From Modestobacter sp. (GTDB lineage: Bacteria > Actinomycetota > Actinomycetes > Mycobacteriales > Geodermatophilaceae): DNA of 5,463 bases. Positions within the stretch are counted from its first letter, which is position 1. Each line of letters begins with the position of its first letter. Shown here one piece after another: positions 4,557-5,463 of this stretch. The position numbers and the translations under genes were made by a program. Under the pieces are notes generated by a model that had not been told where the DNA came from, made no database searches, and worked only from the letters and a program-made list of their open reading frames with translations. The stretch spans positions 1-5,463 of the forward strand of contig JAOPWG010000456.1 of NCBI GenBank assembly GCA_025965775.1. Reading direction: 5' to 3'.

Positions 4557-5042
4557 ATGCGCTGTCCCTTCTGCCACAACCCTGACAGCCGGGTGGTCGA
4601 CTCGCGGGAGACCGACGAGGGCGCCACCACGCGCCGGCGTCGTTCCTGCCCCGGCTGCGGGCGGCGGTTCACCACCGTCGAGGAGGCGGTCCTGGCTGTT
4701 GTCAAGCGCAGCGGCGTCAGCGAGCCGTTCGACCGGTCCAAGGTCGTCGCCGGTGTGCGCCGGGCCTGTCAGGGCCGGCCGGTCGACGAGGACCAGCTCG
4801 CCCTGCTGGCTCAACGGGTCGAGGACGCGGTCCGGGCCACCGGCTCGGCGGAGATCCCCAGCCACGAGGTGGGACTGGCGATCCTGGGACCGTTGCGGGA
4901 CCTCGACGAGGTGGCCTACCTGCGCTTCGCCAGCGTCTACCGCAACTTCTCCTCCGTGGCGGACTTCGAGAAGGAGATCGCCGAACTGCGGGGCGCCGAG
5001 GCGTCCCGATCCACCGCGCCCGGCGACGCTGCCGGCACCTGA
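4557..5042 (+). CDS. nrdR: NrdR, repressor of ribonucleotide reductase genes
   Basis: The product is 161 residues, the usual length of the family. NrdR is a nucleotide-sensing repressor: dATP/ATP binding to its ATP-cone controls oligomer state and binding to NrdR boxes ahead of ribonucleotide reductase genes. The zinc ribbon is complete: MRCPFC (Cys3, Cys6), then SCPGCGRRFTT (Cys31, Cys34), with the conserved basic stretch TTRRRRS between. The ATP-cone spans about residues 46-136: VVKRSGVSEPFDRSKVVAGV, later CQGRPV, and the conserved end LRDLDEVAYLRFASVYRNF. The last 16 residues are a Ser/Ala/Gly-rich tail. The ATG at 4557 follows GAGAGGAGGTG (4538-4548), an almost ideal ribosome site. It is followed on the same strand by nrdJ after 141 bases, consistent with an operon, and its own promoter carries a matching operator, so autoregulation is expected. 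Identification is secure. Confidence 0.98.
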   Translation: MRCPFCHNPDSRVVDSRETDEGATTRRRRSCPGCGRRFTTVEEAVLAVVKRSGVSEPFDRSKVVAGVRRACQGRPVDEDQLALLAQRVEDAVRATGSAEIPSHEVGLAILGPLRDLDEVAYLRFASVYRNFSSVADFEKEIAELRGAEASRSTAPGDAAGT

Positions 5043-5081
5043 GAACTGTCAGACCCCTCGCCGATGATGTCGGTGGGTCTG
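5043..5081 (+). terminator. Stem-loop just after nrdR (attenuator, processing site or weak terminator)
   Basis: CAGACCC (5050-5056) pairs with GGGTCTG (5075-5081), with an inner stem of CCGA (5061-5064) and TCGG (5070-5073) around TGATG. GAA (5043-5045) can extend it with TTC (5082-5084). It starts directly at the nrdR stop, in the gap before nrdJ. It could lower or uncouple nrdJ transcription relative to nrdR, or stabilise the upstream mRNA end. Confidence 0.5.
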
Positions 5082-5103
5082 TTCCCGCACGACTGCACCA
5101 CCA

Positions 5104-5120
5104 GAAACCGTTACGGCTTC
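5104..5120. repeat. 17-bp near-perfect palindrome upstream of nrdJ
   Basis: GAAACCGTTACGGCTTC is symmetrical about its central T with one mismatched pair (A5107/C5117), giving GAA-CCGT against ACGG-TTC. It lies 63 bases before the nrdJ ATG. It does not match the NrdR box consensus. It might be an operator for another regulator or a short RNA hairpin. Confidence 0.4.
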
Positions 5121-5183
5121 GGCGCCCGCCGACTTCCCAGCCGCCAGTTCCGTCGCACAGCTACTCCAGGGGAGCCCCGCACG

Positions 5184-5463
5184 ATGACCGAGACCACCGA
5201 CCGCCTTTCGACCAGCCGACCCCGCCGCGGCGGCAGCGGTGGCAAGGCGCCCAGCCGCGGCAAGGGCCTGAAGGTCAAGCGCGTCTACACGACCCCCGGC
5301 GTGCACCCCTACGACGAGGTCACCTGGGAGCGTCGGGACGTCGTCATGACCAACTGGCGTGACGGCTCGATCAACTTCGAGCAGCGTGGGGTCGAGTTCC
5401 CGGCGGAGTGGAGCATCAACGCCACCAACATCGTCACCACCAAGTACTTCCGCGGAGCGGTCG
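5184..5463 (+). CDS. nrdJ: Adenosylcobalamin-dependent (class II) ribonucleotide reductase, N-terminal part (3' end lies outside the window)
   Basis: The frame is open from ATG 5184 to the window edge (93 complete codons). Residues 1-30 are a basic Gly/Ser/Arg-rich tail. From about residue 33 the sequence follows the actinobacterial NrdJ signature: VYTTPGVHPYDEVTWERRDV, NWRDGSINFEQRGVEFP and WSINATNIVTTKYFRGAV. NrdJ reduces ribonucleotides to deoxyribonucleotides using adenosylcobalamin radical chemistry, works with or without oxygen, and is normally over 900 residues; the catalytic cysteines and barrel lie beyond the window. AGGGGAG (5168-5174) gives a ribosome site at suitable spacing. It follows nrdR in the same direction, the standard actinobacterial nrdR-nrdJ arrangement, and should be repressed by NrdR. 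No B12 riboswitch is recognisable in its short leader, so cobalamin control at this gene is not indicated. Confidence 0.95.
   Translation, partial: MTETTDRLSTSRPRRGGSGGKAPSRGKGLKVKRVYTTPGVHPYDEVTWERRDVVMTNWRDGSINFEQRGVEFPAEWSINATNIVTTKYFRGAV

Noticed and set aside
3659..4585. Plus-strand frame of 308 residues across the LysM gene and the nrdR leader
   Set aside because: Its composition is Arg/Ser/Pro-rich shadow of the LysM frame, and it runs through the promoter and NrdR box.

Overview
The window is chromosomal DNA from a very high-G+C Gram-positive bacterium (my estimate is above 70% G+C). Protein-level resemblance and gene order point to Actinomycetota. A Geodermatophilaceae or Frankia-like lineage is possible, but that is only an impression. 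No mobile element, CRISPR array, rRNA or tRNA is visible.

Layout, left to right: (1) the 3' end of hflX (ribosome-associated GTPase), closed by a strong GC hairpin; (2) a six-helix PAP2-type membrane phosphatase with altered catalytic motifs; (3) overlapping it, a gene for a secreted, C-terminally membrane-anchored beta-propeller-like protein of unknown function; (4) a large two-way hairpin where this gene and lexA converge; (5) lexA on the minus strand; (6) a divergent control region with two LexA (SOS) boxes; (7) a LysM/transmembrane protein of the ChiZ/DivS type (SOS-induced division inhibitor); (8) a 332-base regulatory region with a promoter, an NrdR-box-like palindrome and a structured leader; (9) nrdR, the repressor of ribonucleotide reductase genes; (10) the first 93 codons of nrdJ, the adenosylcobalamin-dependent ribonucleotide reductase.

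How it works together: the right half is a compact DNA-damage and dNTP control locus. LexA should repress itself and the LysM protein through the two boxes in their shared promoter. Damage would release both, and the LysM protein would delay division. Next to it, NrdR senses ATP/dATP through its ATP-cone and should repress its own operon, which includes nrdJ, through the palindrome at the predicted transcription start. From memory, hflX ... lexA, LysM gene, nrdR is also the order in mycobacteria (Rv2725c, Rv2720, Rv2719c, Rv2718c). This is therefore a conserved actinobacterial locus rather than a new system. The least understood parts are the PAP2/propeller pair and the detailed regulatory architecture.
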